32,592 bases of DNA, taken from JBQTHP01 sp052389755. Its GTDB lineage: Bacteria; Pseudomonadota; Gammaproteobacteria; Steroidobacterales; Steroidobacteraceae. The position numbers and the translations under genes are program-made. The stretch lies in assembly GCA_052389755.1 (NCBI GenBank), contig JBQTHP010000023.1:1-32592 (forward strand), read 5' to 3'. Position 1 is the stretch's first letter. Each line of letters starts with the position of its first letter. This document shows, piece after piece, positions 1 through 9,050 of this stretch. The notes beneath the pieces are model-generated. The model saw only the letters and a list, made by a program, of their open reading frames with translations. It did not search any database and was not told the origin of the DNA.

Positions 1-467
1 GGCATCGTCGTCTCTTCCGCGATCATCTCTTCGAGCCGCTCGAGATCCGGCACGAGCGGCGCCTCGTTCACCATGCGCACCTGGCAGATGACCGGCATGC
101 GTTCGGGGAACACGCGCGAGTTGTCCGGGCGCACGACATCCGAGCTCACACGCACGAGCTGCGGGAAGCCCTGCGACACGAGGCCGAAGTAGCCCGCCTC
201 GAGCTGCGCGCCGATGCAGTGGAACACGACGATGCGCGTGCGTCCGGAGGCGGGCGGAATCATCTGTCCGCAGGCGCCTTCGAACGAGGCGAGCGGCACG
301 TGCCGCCCGTTCCACGGCACGGTACCGATGTACCACGGCGGCGCGCCCGTCATCTCGGAGGGCGTCTGGAAGCCGACCACTTCGGCGACGCATGCGCGCG
401 GCACGATGAGCCGCCCGTCGACGAGCGGAATCAGCAGGCTGTAGATCTCTGTGACTCGTTCGGCCAT
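1..467 (-). CDS. chpC: ChpC-like CheW-domain protein, 3' part cut by window edge
   Basis: The frame opens at an ATG at 467 and stays open to base 1, giving about 155 residues with no stop, so the C-terminus is outside the window. It starts MAERVTEIYSLLIPLVDG and continues with GAPPWYIGTVPWNGRHVPL, the beta-rich opening of CheW folds and very like ChpC of P. aeruginosa. CheW-type proteins bridge methyl-accepting receptors to the CheA-type kinase; ChpC is thought to add further inputs to the Pil-Chp kinase ChpA. It starts 19 nt after the chpA stop codon, so it is probably co-transcribed with it. The family and position agree; only the missing end limits certainty. Confidence 0.85.
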   Translation of the reverse strand, partial: MAERVTEIYSLLIPLVDGRLIVPRACVAEVVGFQTPSEMTGAPPWYIGTVPWNGRHVPLASFEGACGQMIPPASGRTRIVVFHCIGAQLEAGYFGLVSQGFPQLVRVSSDVVRPDNSRVFPERMPVICQVRMVNEAPLVPDLERLEEMIAEETTM

Positions 468-486
468 GTACGCTCGCGCCTCGCTC

Positions 487-3400
487 TCAGCCTGCCTCTG
501 CGCTCTCGGCGAGCGTGCGCGAGCTGCGAGCCTCGCGGTGGCGCTGCACGAGCGGCGCGATCGCATCGAGAAGCTGCGCTTCCTGATACGGCTTGCCCAG
601 ATAATCGTTCACGCCGAGCTCGATGGCGCGCGCGCGATGCTTCTCGCCGGCGCGCGAGGTGATCATGATGATCGGCGTGTCGGCGAGCCGCGGGTCGTTG
701 CGCACGTGCGCGGCCACTTCGTAGCCGTCCATGCGCGGCATCTCGATGTCGAGCAGGATGATGTCCGGCACGTGCTCCTGCAGAAGGGATACGGCATCCA
801 CGCCGTCGCGGGCCGTCATCACGCGCATGCCGTTCCTCTCGAGCAGGCGCTGGGTCACGCGTCGCACCGTGATCGAGTCGTCGACCACGAGCGCGAACGT
901 GCGCCGATCGCCCTTCTCGCGCGGCAACACCACGGTCTGGCGTCCGCGCCACTCGCCGCGCACGAGCGCGCCGATGTCGAGAATCACGACGATGCGGCCG
1001 TCGCCGAGGATGGTCGCACCCGAGATGCCGCGGATCGCAGAGATCTGCGGGCCGACCGACTTCACCACGATCTCGCGGCTGCCGATGAGCTCATCGGCGA
1101 CGAGGCCGGTCGAGTGCTCGCCGGCGCGCACGAGAACCACCGGGATCGTTACATCGGTCTCGGGCAGCGGTGAAGGCTCGAGGCCGACGAACGCCGCAAG
1201 ATGCTGGAAGCGGTACCGCTGGCCGTTGTGCTCGAACGTGAGCGCGTCCCGTCCGAGATGGCTCGACACTTCCGACTTCGTGAGGCGCAGCACGCCCTCG
1301 ACGGTCGGCAGCGGCAGCGCGTAGTACTCCTCGCCCGTGCGCACGACCAGCGCATGGCTGATCGCGAGCGTGAACGGCAGGCGGATCGTGAACGACGTGC
1401 CCTCGCCTGCCTTCGTTTCCATGTGCAGTGCGCCGCCGAGCCGCTTGATCTCGGTCGCCACCACGTCCATGCCCACGCCGCGTCCGGCCTGCTGCGTGAC
1501 GGAGCCGGCCGTGGAAAAACCGGGCTCGAGGATGAGCTGCATCGCATCCTCGTCGGAGAGCACATGGCCGGGCTGGACGAGGCCGAGCGCTGCGCCCTTC
1601 TCGCGGATCGCCTTGAGGTTCATGCCGCCGCCATCGTCCGAGACGCGCACCATGACCTCGGCGCCCTCGCGGTGCAGCTCGAGCGTGATGCGCCCGGCTT
1701 CGGGCTTGCCGCGGGCCGCGCGGTCCGCGGGCTTCTCTATGCCGTGCACGACTGCGTTGCGCAGCAGATGTTCGAAAGGCGGAAGCATGCGCTCGAGCAC
1801 CTGCCGGTCGAGCTCGCCGGAGGCGCCTTCCACCGCGAGCTCGGCCTGCTTGCCGCTGTCGGCGCCCGCCTGCCGCACGATGCGCGACAGCCGCTGCACG
1901 TGGCGCTGGAACGGCACCATGCGCGTGCGCATGAGCCCGTTCTGCAACTCGGTGATCGTGCGTGCCTGCTGAGTCAGCAGATTCCCCGTCTCGCGAGCGA
2001 GCGTCTCGAGCAGCTGCTGGATGCTCGCGACGTCGTTCGCGGTTTCGGCGAGCGCGCGCGAGAACTGCTGGATGGACGAGTAGCGGTCGAGCTCGAGCGG
2101 ATCGAATTCGCCGCGATGCGCGGTGTCCTCCTCGTGGCGGTGGAGGATCTGCGTCTCGGTCTCGAGCTCGAGATTGCGCAGCTGGTCCTTCAGGCGCGTG
2201 ACGGTGCGCGAAAGCTCGCCGAGGTTGAAATCCATCGAGCCCATCTGCTGCTCGAGTCGGGCGCGCGCGATGCTGACCTCGCCCGCGCTGTTCAGAAGCT
2301 TGTCGAGAAGCTCCGCGTCGACGCGTGCCATCTCCACGCGATCGGCGGGCGCAACGGGTTCGCGTCCTGGCGGCACCGGAAGCGGCGCGAGGAGCTCGGG
2401 ACCCGATGGTGCATCGCTCGATCTTGCGGCCGTGATCGGCGTGACCGTCGCGCGATCCGTCAGCGGGCGCTCGGCGAACACCGGACGCTCCGCGGATGCC
2501 GGCGGCGCGACCGGGGTCGGCGCCGCGCGCTCGATGACGGGCGGGCGTTCCTCGCGCGCGGGTGCCGGCTGCGCGGTCGCGATCGCCGCAGCACGGCCAT
2601 CCTTGCGAATGAGTCCGTGAATTCGAGCGATCGCCGCGCGAGCCGGCGCGACGCCGCGGCCTGCGGCAACGAGCTCACGCATGCGCGCGAGCTCATCGAG
2701 GCAGCCCTGTACGACGGCGAACGCAGAATCGTCCGTCGTCACATTGCCCGATTCGATCGTCGTCAGAAGCGTTTCAAGCTCATGGCTCAGATCGCCCATC
2801 GCGATGACGCCGGCCATGCGCGCGCCGCCCTTGAGCGTGTGCAGGGGACGCTTCAACGCGGCGAGGCCCTCGAGGCTCGCGGGCTCGGCGCGCCACGCGG
2901 AGAGCGCGGTTTCCGCGGTCTCGACGAGCTCGGTCGCCTCTTCCGAGAAGATTGCGGCGACCTCGGTGTCGTAGTCGGCGCTCGCTTGCGCCGTCGGCGC
3001 AGGTTCATCGGCATCCGGCGCACCGTTCGCCGAAACCTCCGCTTGCGCGCTCTGCGCGATACGTCGATCAAGCTCGCTTTCGACCCGTGCGATGCGTGCG
3101 AGCAGCGCATCGTGGGACATGAAATAGCCGGTCGATTCGTCGAGGTGGGTCGCGACCGCCTCCATGGCCGCCATGCATTCGCCGACCACGGCGAGGTCGG
3201 ACGACAGCAATCCCATCCCGCTGTCGTGGGCCTTGCGCAGCCAGCGGTCGAGAGGTTCGGCGAGTCGCACGCCGTGCCGGGCTTCGGCCATCTTCGAGCT
3301 TCCCGCGAGCGTGTGGCACGCGCGGTAGACGTCTTCCGTCAGCGCGTGCGGCCCGGCGCGGTTCGCCTGGTGAGCGAGCCACGCGCGCACCGTTGCGATG

Positions 3401-5892
3401 TGCGCGCTCGTTTCGCGGGTATAGATGTCGCGAAGGGCATCGTCCGGCTCCGATTCGCCGCCGTCATCGTGCGCCGCCGCGATCGCGGTGCCCACGTGCG
3501 CATCGCGTGGCCGCGGCATCGCCGGCGGCCGGGCGGTGCGCGTCGCCGGGTCAGCGACGACCGTGGTCGTCTCGGCCGCGGGCGGCCGCGGATAGGTGCT
3601 GCCACCCGGGCCGGTGATCGTCACCTCGTCCTCGGGCGCCACCATCGGAGGCGCAGGCTTCGCCGCCGCGAGCGCATGCGCGCGCTTGACGATGCCGGCC
3701 CCATCGCTTCGCAGGGGAGCGCCGGTCGCGAGCTGCTCGACGAGCTCCGGCAGCACGGCGATCGCCTCCCGCAGCGTCGCGGCGATGACCTGCGAGCGCG
3801 TCAGCGTGTTGTCGAGCAATCGGTTCATGAGGTTCTCGATCGCCCACGCGAACTCGGCGAGCTCGCGCGCGCCGACCATGCGGCCGCTGCCCTTCAGCGT
3901 GTGGAACGATCGCCGCACCGTGACCAGCGCGTCGCGTTCCAGCGGATTCTGGTCCCACTGCGGGAAATGCCGGTTGATCCGGGCGAGCTCCTCGCGGGCT
4001 TCGTCGATGAAGAGGCTCACCAGCTCCGGGTCGGTGACCGGGACGTGCGTGGAGCCGGCCGCGCGCGGCGACAGCGTCGGCGGCGTCACGCCGAGATCGG
4101 TCGCCGTGGGATCGAAGCCGCCGTGAACACCGGTCGGCGAAAGCTGCACGGTCTTTGCGAACGCGGCCGCTTCCACGGGAGGCAAGGTCGGCACCACGGG
4201 CTCGCCCTGCTGCGCGAGCGCATCGAGGCAGCCCTGCGCGTTGTCGAGCATGTACCAGGGATCGCTGCGGCCGGCCTGCAGCGTTTCCATGTAGTACTCG
4301 ACGCTCACGATCGCATCCGCGAGCCGGTCGAGCGCACCGCCTGCAAGCGCCCCGCCGCCCGGTTGCATCACGCGCTTCAGATGTGTGGTGATCGCCTCGA
4401 GGAGCTCCACGGCTCGGGTCTTGCCGAGCATCAGGAGGCCCGACTTCATCCCGCGCAGCAGGTCCGGCCACGCATCGAGGCCCGCTGCATCGAGCGTGCC
4501 GCCCACGTTCTGCGCGATGGCTTCCTTCACGCGCGCGAGATTGAGCATGCACTCGCGCAATACCGCCGCCTGGACCTGCTGGAAGTCGGCGTCGGCCTGC
4601 GCCTCGGGCGAGGCGCCGGGCTTGCGCGGCAGGATCATGCCGACGAGCCGATCGTCGAGGCGATCCTCGACCGAGATCAGTGCCGCGGCGATCTCGACGA
4701 GGGTCGCTTCATCCGGCGCGAGCTTACCCGCGACGAGCTGCTCCAGGCGTTCGGTCTGCTCCTGCACGTTGGTGCGCAGCTCGCCGAGTCCGAGCACGCC
4801 GAGCGTATCGCCGATCTTGCGCAGCAGCGCGACCTGCGGCGCGAGCTCCTGCGGCTGGCCGGCGCCGCGGCGCACGAAGATATCCAGCACGTCCTTGACC
4901 TTGCCCAGGTCCTCGCGGATGGCCGACGCCACCGTCTGCATCAGCTTCACGCTCGGCGCGGACAGGTTTTCGCGTTCCTGCTCGACCGCTTCGTCGACCG
5001 GCAACAGCTCGGCGAGGCGGAACGATGCACGCACTGCCGCCACGCGCGGACCGGAGCTCTCGGTGCGGCCCACGTAGTACAGAAGATTGTTCAAGAGCTC
5101 GACGGCGGGCTGCTGCGAGTAGCGGCCCTCACCCTGCTCGTACAGCCGCTTGATCTCACGATCGGCGAGGCCGAGGAGCCGCTTCACGGACACGCCGCCC
5201 TCGAGACCGCCTTCCTGCAGCGCCTCGATCACGGCGCCGACGACCCACCAGAGCTGGAACACGGGCTGACGCGTCGCGATCTGCTCGAGCCTGTGAGCGA
5301 CGCTCGCGAGCCCTTCGAGGTTCTTCTCGATGCGCTCGCCCCGGATCCATCCGATGAGGCCGACCTGGAACTGCGCCCGCAGCTTGCGCGCGTGCTGTTC
5401 GACGGTGAGCGGCGCCTCCCCGGGCTTCGTCGGAGCAGGCTGCGCCTGCTTGTCGGACTTCAGGTTCAGCAGCAGCAGCGTGCCTTCGGAGAGCAGCGAG
5501 TTGCCGCGTACCGCCCGGAGGTCGTTGAGAAGCGGCAGCAGCACCAGCGCGAGATCGCGGCCGCCCGCGAGCACGCGCTCGAGATAGCTCGGCAGCTGCA
5601 TCATCGCGCGCATGAGCGCATCGAGGCTTTCGGCCTGGCTCCTTCTCTCGCCCGCGGTCGCGATGAGATAGCGCGCGACCTGCTCCATTTCCTCCGCAAG
5701 CAGCGCGGCGCCGTAGATCTCGAGCAGGCGCAGCACGCCCTGCACCTGATGCAGCTCGCGGGCGCAGCCCTCGAGCAGCGAGACGTTGTCCGGCTGCTCG
5801 ACGTAGCTCTCGAGCGCGGTGCGGGCGTCGCCGAGCGTGGCGTTCAGCTCGCGCCCGACCAGCTCCAGAGTTTGCTGAGCGACTTCCGGCAT
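487..5892 (-). CDS. chpA: ChpA hybrid histidine kinase/response regulator of the type IV pilus chemosensory system
   Basis: This 1801-residue protein is the CheA-like core kinase of the Pil-Chp system. Three canonical histidine phosphotransfer sites are visible: HTLKGSG (His664), HTLAGSS (His860) and HTLKGG (His1018). The first ~600 residues are helical and resemble degenerate Hpt-like domains without a clear HxxKG. Then come a Pro/Ala-rich linker, a dimerisation domain, an HATPase domain (LLRNAVVHG, Asn1379; GRGVGMD), a CheW-like domain and a C-terminal receiver (VVDDS; phospho-acceptor Asp1715 in LLDIEMPRMDG; Lys in LGKPY). In P. aeruginosa ChpA phosphorylates PilG and PilH and tunes cAMP and twitching. 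That protein is near 2470 residues with eight transfer domains, so this one is clearly shorter. It starts 3 nt after the pilJ stop. Confidence 0.96.
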   Translation of the reverse strand: MPEVAQQTLELVGRELNATLGDARTALESYVEQPDNVSLLEGCARELHQVQGVLRLLEIYGAALLAEEMEQVARYLIATAGERRSQAESLDALMRAMMQLPSYLERVLAGGRDLALVLLPLLNDLRAVRGNSLLSEGTLLLLNLKSDKQAQPAPTKPGEAPLTVEQHARKLRAQFQVGLIGWIRGERIEKNLEGLASVAHRLEQIATRQPVFQLWWVVGAVIEALQEGGLEGGVSVKRLLGLADREIKRLYEQGEGRYSQQPAVELLNNLLYYVGRTESSGPRVAAVRASFRLAELLPVDEAVEQERENLSAPSVKLMQTVASAIREDLGKVKDVLDIFVRRGAGQPQELAPQVALLRKIGDTLGVLGLGELRTNVQEQTERLEQLVAGKLAPDEATLVEIAAALISVEDRLDDRLVGMILPRKPGASPEAQADADFQQVQAAVLRECMLNLARVKEAIAQNVGGTLDAAGLDAWPDLLRGMKSGLLMLGKTRAVELLEAITTHLKRVMQPGGGALAGGALDRLADAIVSVEYYMETLQAGRSDPWYMLDNAQGCLDALAQQGEPVVPTLPPVEAAAFAKTVQLSPTGVHGGFDPTATDLGVTPPTLSPRAAGSTHVPVTDPELVSLFIDEAREELARINRHFPQWDQNPLERDALVTVRRSFHTLKGSGRMVGARELAEFAWAIENLMNRLLDNTLTRSQVIAATLREAIAVLPELVEQLATGAPLRSDGAGIVKRAHALAAAKPAPPMVAPEDEVTITGPGGSTYPRPPAAETTTVVADPATRTARPPAMPRPRDAHVGTAIAAAHDDGGESEPDDALRDIYTRETSAHIATVRAWLAHQANRAGPHALTEDVYRACHTLAGSSKMAEARHGVRLAEPLDRWLRKAHDSGMGLLSSDLAVVGECMAAMEAVATHLDESTGYFMSHDALLARIARVESELDRRIAQSAQAEVSANGAPDADEPAPTAQASADYDTEVAAIFSEEATELVETAETALSAWRAEPASLEGLAALKRPLHTLKGGARMAGVIAMGDLSHELETLLTTIESGNVTTDDSAFAVVQGCLDELARMRELVAAGRGVAPARAAIARIHGLIRKDGRAAAIATAQPAPAREERPPVIERAAPTPVAPPASAERPVFAERPLTDRATVTPITAARSSDAPSGPELLAPLPVPPGREPVAPADRVEMARVDAELLDKLLNSAGEVSIARARLEQQMGSMDFNLGELSRTVTRLKDQLRNLELETETQILHRHEEDTAHRGEFDPLELDRYSSIQQFSRALAETANDVASIQQLLETLARETGNLLTQQARTITELQNGLMRTRMVPFQRHVQRLSRIVRQAGADSGKQAELAVEGASGELDRQVLERMLPPFEHLLRNAVVHGIEKPADRAARGKPEAGRITLELHREGAEVMVRVSDDGGGMNLKAIREKGAALGLVQPGHVLSDEDAMQLILEPGFSTAGSVTQQAGRGVGMDVVATEIKRLGGALHMETKAGEGTSFTIRLPFTLAISHALVVRTGEEYYALPLPTVEGVLRLTKSEVSSHLGRDALTFEHNGQRYRFQHLAAFVGLEPSPLPETDVTIPVVLVRAGEHSTGLVADELIGSREIVVKSVGPQISAIRGISGATILGDGRIVVILDIGALVRGEWRGRQTVVLPREKGDRRTFALVVDDSITVRRVTQRLLERNGMRVMTARDGVDAVSLLQEHVPDIILLDIEMPRMDGYEVAAHVRNDPRLADTPIIMITSRAGEKHRARAIELGVNDYLGKPYQEAQLLDAIAPLVQRHREARSSRTLAESAEAG

Positions 5893-5895
5893 TCG

Positions 5896-7959
5896 TTATG
5901 AGCTGCCTACGGCGGAGAGCGGCCGCACGGGACCCTTGTCGTCGGCGGCCCGCTTGGCCGGGGCGGGCGCAGGCGCCGGGGCGGGCGCAGGTGCCGGTGC
6001 GGGCGCCGGTGCGCCCGGCAGGCGGAATCCCGACGCCGACTTGCGCAGGCCGCCGGAGAGCTCGGCGAGCTTCGCGATCGCGACCGACGTTGCGCTCGTC
6101 GAATCGGCCGTCTGCGCGCTGATCTCCTTCAGCACCTGCATGCTGCGCGCGATGTTCTGGGCAGCGGAGGTCTGTTGCCGGGAGCTCGCGGAGATGTTCT
6201 GCACGAGGTTCGCGATCTGGTTCGACACCTGCTCGATCTCGTCGAGCGCGGCACCGGCGTTCTCGGCAAGCAGCGCTCCGCCGACGACGTCGGTGGTGCT
6301 GCGCTCCATCGAGACGACCGCCTCGTTGGTATCGGTCTGAATGGTTCTCACCAGGACTTCGATCTGCTTGGTGGCGTTGGCCGCGCGCTCCGCGAGCCGC
6401 TGCACCTCGTCGGCGACCACCGCGAAGCCACGCCCCGCCTCCCCGGCCATCGAGGCCTGGATCGATGCGTTCAGCGCGAGGATGTTCGTCTGCTCGGCGA
6501 TGTCGTTGATGACCTCGACGATGCTGCCGATCTCCTGCGAGCTCTCGCCGAGCCGCTTGATGCGCTTCGAGGTCTCCTGGATCGTCTCGCGGATCGTGTT
6601 CATGCCGTCGATCGTGCGGCGCACGGCATCGCCGCCCTTGTGGGCGACGTCGACGGAGTGCCGGGCGACGTCGGAGGCGCGCTCCGCGTTGTTCGAGACC
6701 TCCTCGGTGAGCGAGGCGACGGCGCCCGCCGTATCGGTCGCCGAGGAGATCTGCTTCGACTGTGCGCCGCTCGCCTTGGCGAGGTGCTGCGCGAGCGCCT
6801 GCGTCTGGCGCGTGGCGCTTTCGAGATGGATGGCCGACCCGTTGATCGTCGTCACGAGCCCGCGCAGGGCTTCGACCGCGAAGTTGATGGAGTCGGCGAT
6901 GGCGCCGGTGATGTCTTCGGTGACGGTCGCCTGCACGGTGAGATCCCCATCGGCGAGGCTCGAGAGCTCATCGAGCAGACGCAGGATCGCCTGCTGGTTG
7001 CGGTCGTTTTCCTTGCGCTGGGCGCTCGCCGCGACCGCCTGGCGTTCCGCATTGGTGCGCACGCGCCGATAGCCGATCCACAGCGCGGCGAGGGCGAGCA
7101 TTCCGGCGGCGGCGGGAATGGCCGGCCACCATACGAATCCGGCCGGTGCGCCGCTCAGGTCGGTCGGCGCGAGACCCGCGAGCGAGCGAGCGTCGGACAT
7201 GATGGCTCTTGCCGCGGCCTGGGCGGCCGGAAGCGCCGGCGCCGCAGCCACTTCGCGGCGCACGGCAGCGTCGAGCGCGGTATACGCGGTTTCGAGCGCG
7301 CGCAGGCGCCGTTCGGCTTCTGTCCCGGTGAGGCGAGGCAGACCCAGCCCGGTATCCGACCCCTGCAGTCCCTTGATGACCTGCCCGAGGTAGTCGGCGC
7401 TCTCCGCGAGCCGTTGTGCCACAGATCCCGGATCGACCGCGCCCGCCGCGATCGCGCTCATGTCGAGCTGCAGGCGCTGGGCGCGTACTTCGAAGCGTTC
7501 GAGCGCGCGGGCCCCGGCGTCGAGGGCAGGGCCGGTGAGGGTGCCGGCAAGGCCCGCGACCTCCGCGAGCATGTTCGTCACGAGCTCGCGAGCCTCGCGG
7601 GCGGCGGCGTGCGCATCGGCGATGGACTGGGCGGAGCCGACCACCGTCTTCGCGTTGACGAGCACGCGCGCGACGCGCTCATCCAGTGCGAGGACGCTGC
7701 CCGGATCGCGCTGGGCCTCGGCGCCCAGGGTACGCATGTGCTGCTCCAGGCTCGCGACCGCTGTCGCATCACCTGCGGCGGCGGCCTGCGCGTCGAACGC
7801 GAGACCGAGAAGCGCGGGCGCCGGCTGACCGGAAACCGCCGTTGCACGATTGGCGAAATACAGCCCGGCGATTGCCGTGCCGAAGACGAGCACCGCGGCG
7901 GCCGCAGCAACGTAGTTGATGCCTGAGTCTGAGGCGCGCGATTTCACTGCTTCGGTCAC
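5896..7959 (-). CDS. pilJ: PilJ methyl-accepting chemotaxis protein
   Basis: This 687-residue transmembrane receptor has a first membrane helix at about residues 15-38, a periplasmic helical domain of the PilJ type, a second helix near 277-302, a HAMP-like stretch, and a long cytoplasmic coiled coil. The conserved hairpin tip is ALNASIQASMAGEAGRGFAV, followed by VADEVQRLAERA, at about residues 490-520. In P. aeruginosa PilJ is the receptor that feeds surface and pilin signals to ChpA. The tail carries an Ala-Pro repeat (about residues 649-668) before a basic KRAADDKG segment. No methyltransferase gene (pilK) lies between it and chpA, where P. aeruginosa has one. It is the fourth gene of the pilG-H-I-J-chpA-chpC run. 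Confidence 0.95.
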   Translation of the reverse strand: MTEAVKSRASDSGINYVAAAAAVLVFGTAIAGLYFANRATAVSGQPAPALLGLAFDAQAAAAGDATAVASLEQHMRTLGAEAQRDPGSVLALDERVARVLVNAKTVVGSAQSIADAHAAAREARELVTNMLAEVAGLAGTLTGPALDAGARALERFEVRAQRLQLDMSAIAAGAVDPGSVAQRLAESADYLGQVIKGLQGSDTGLGLPRLTGTEAERRLRALETAYTALDAAVRREVAAAPALPAAQAAARAIMSDARSLAGLAPTDLSGAPAGFVWWPAIPAAAGMLALAALWIGYRRVRTNAERQAVAASAQRKENDRNQQAILRLLDELSSLADGDLTVQATVTEDITGAIADSINFAVEALRGLVTTINGSAIHLESATRQTQALAQHLAKASGAQSKQISSATDTAGAVASLTEEVSNNAERASDVARHSVDVAHKGGDAVRRTIDGMNTIRETIQETSKRIKRLGESSQEIGSIVEVINDIAEQTNILALNASIQASMAGEAGRGFAVVADEVQRLAERAANATKQIEVLVRTIQTDTNEAVVSMERSTTDVVGGALLAENAGAALDEIEQVSNQIANLVQNISASSRQQTSAAQNIARSMQVLKEISAQTADSTSATSVAIAKLAELSGGLRKSASGFRLPGAPAPAPAPAPAPAPAPAPAKRAADDKGPVRPLSAVGSS
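5957..6014. repeat. Six-base tandem repeat coding for an Ala-Pro tail in pilJ
   Basis: About nine to ten imperfect GGxGCx units encode repeated Ala-Pro dipeptides near the PilJ C-terminus. The reading frame is kept throughout, and a six-base unit can expand or contract without a frameshift. Flexible Ala-Pro linkers at receptor ends often tether short binding motifs in other chemoreceptors; that role here is inference. Confidence 0.85.
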
Positions 7960-7967
7960 GGGAAGAC

Positions 7968-8076
7968 GGCTCCCGGCGTCCGCCTTCCGCCTCCCGGCCC
8001 GAGGAAGAGAAGAGCGACGAGCTCAAGGCTGGCGGTGACCGTCTGGCCGGCAGGCGGAAGGCGGAGGGCGGAAGCC
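7968..8076. repeat. Dispersed palindromic element, copy A (between pilI and pilJ)
   Basis: Left arm 7968-7999 and right arm 8045-8076 are 32-base inverted repeats matching at 28 of 32 positions, with a 45-base loop. The core is TCCGCCTTCCGCCT against AGGCGGAAGGCGGA. The left arm overlaps the first codons' upstream region of neither gene: it lies just before the pilJ start (7959) and the right arm ends 7 bases before the pilI stop (8084). The loop resembles that of copy D (AAGAGCG, then GCTGGCG and TCTGGCCGG), so these are related elements rather than chance hairpins. Confidence 0.85.
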
Positions 8077-8083
8077 GTTGCCA

Positions 8084-8647
8084 TCACGCTGCGGCGTCCG
8101 TGAAGCTCGGGCTCTCGAGGAGCGAGCGCACGCTCAGCACCGGAGACTGATCCGAGCCGCGGCGAAACGCGCCGGCAAGGAAACGCTCGCAGCGCGCGAC
8201 CGTCGGCGGCGCATCGCCGGTGAACTCGCCCTCGGCGAAGCGCCGGAAGCCGAGCACCTCGTCGACCAGAAGGCCGGCCGGTATGTCACGGTGATTCGCG
8301 ACCACGATGCGCGTATTGCGCGTGAACGGTGTGGCACCGCTGCCGAGAAACTGCCGCAGGTCGATGATCGGCAGCAGCTGACCGCGCACGTTCGCAAGCC
8401 CCTTTACCCAGCTCTTCGCTCCCGGCACTCGCGTGAGCGCGGGAGGCACCGACAGAATTTCACGCGTCTCTTCGCGCGCGACGAGGAACAGCTCGCCGGC
8501 CATTCGCAGCGCGACGCCGACCCATTCGCGCCCTGCGGCGCCCGCCTCACCGACCTGCGCGGACACGGCGCGACCGCGCCGTTCGAGCTCGGCCAGGAGC
8601 TCGAAGGGTCTGTCCCGCAGCGATTTGAGTGCAACCCCCTCGGACAT
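8084..8647 (-). CDS. pilI: PilI CheW-like adaptor
   Basis: The 187-residue product is a single CheW-like domain. Characteristic stretches are WVGVALRMAGELFLVAREE at the start of the fold, KSWVKGLANVRGQLLPIIDL in the middle (the CheW signature GLANxRGxxLPxxDL), and GLLVDEVLGFRRF later. CheW adaptors couple the receptor (PilJ) to the kinase (ChpA) at the inner face of the membrane. It lies 28 nt downstream of pilH and 124 nt upstream of pilJ, and that second gap is filled by a palindromic repeat. The hairpin could lower or punctuate transcription into pilJ; this is inference. Confidence 0.94.
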   Translation of the reverse strand: MSEGVALKSLRDRPFELLAELERRGRAVSAQVGEAGAAGREWVGVALRMAGELFLVAREETREILSVPPALTRVPGAKSWVKGLANVRGQLLPIIDLRQFLGSGATPFTRNTRIVVANHRDIPAGLLVDEVLGFRRFAEGEFTGDAPPTVARCERFLAGAFRRGSDQSPVLSVRSLLESPSFTDAAA

Positions 8648-8675
8648 TTGCGCTGCTAGTACATACGACCCGCGC

Positions 8676-9050
8676 TCAAGCCGCGAGTGTGGCCTGCGCC
8701 TTGGCCACGAGCTGATCGGGAGATACCGGCTTCACCATGTAGTCGACCGCGCCCTGGCGCAGGCCCCAGATCTTGTCGGTTTCGTGGCCTTTCGAGGTCA
8801 CCATGATGATCGGGATGGAGCGGGTCTTCGGATCGTTCGCGAGCGTGCGCGTCGCCTGATAGCCGTTCATTCCAGGCATCACGATGTCCATGAAGATGAG
8901 ATCGGGATGCATCTCGCGGGCGAGGCGAATGCCCTCGGCGCCGTCGGCGGCCGCTGCAGTGCGGTAACCATGCTTCTCGAGTGCTTTCGTCATCACGTGC
9001 ACTTCGGTCGGCGAGTCGTCGACGATGAGAATGAGCGGCATGGTCATCAT
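8676..9050 (-). CDS. pilH: PilH single-domain response regulator
   Basis: The 124-residue product is one receiver domain with acidic pair Asp11-Asp12, phospho-acceptor Asp55 (FMDIVMPGMNG), Thr85 and Lys107 (VKP). In P. aeruginosa PilH is a CheY-like target of ChpA, thought to act as a phosphate sink and to oppose PilG and promote pilus retraction. The start ATG overlaps the pilG stop by the ATGA arrangement, implying coupled translation. A second in-frame ATG three codons in is an alternative start. Confidence 0.95.
   Translation of the reverse strand: MMTMPLILIVDDSPTEVHVMTKALEKHGYRTAAAADGAEGIRLAREMHPDLIFMDIVMPGMNGYQATRTLANDPKTRSIPIIMVTSKGHETDKIWGLRQGAVDYMVKPVSPDQLVAKAQATLAA

Noticed and set aside
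1201..5901. Very long open frame on the plus strand opposite chpA (over 1500 codons)
   Set aside because: It mirrors chpA codon for codon, is rich in Arg, His, Ala and Leu, and has no recognisable motif. High third-position GC leaves the opposite frame free of stops.
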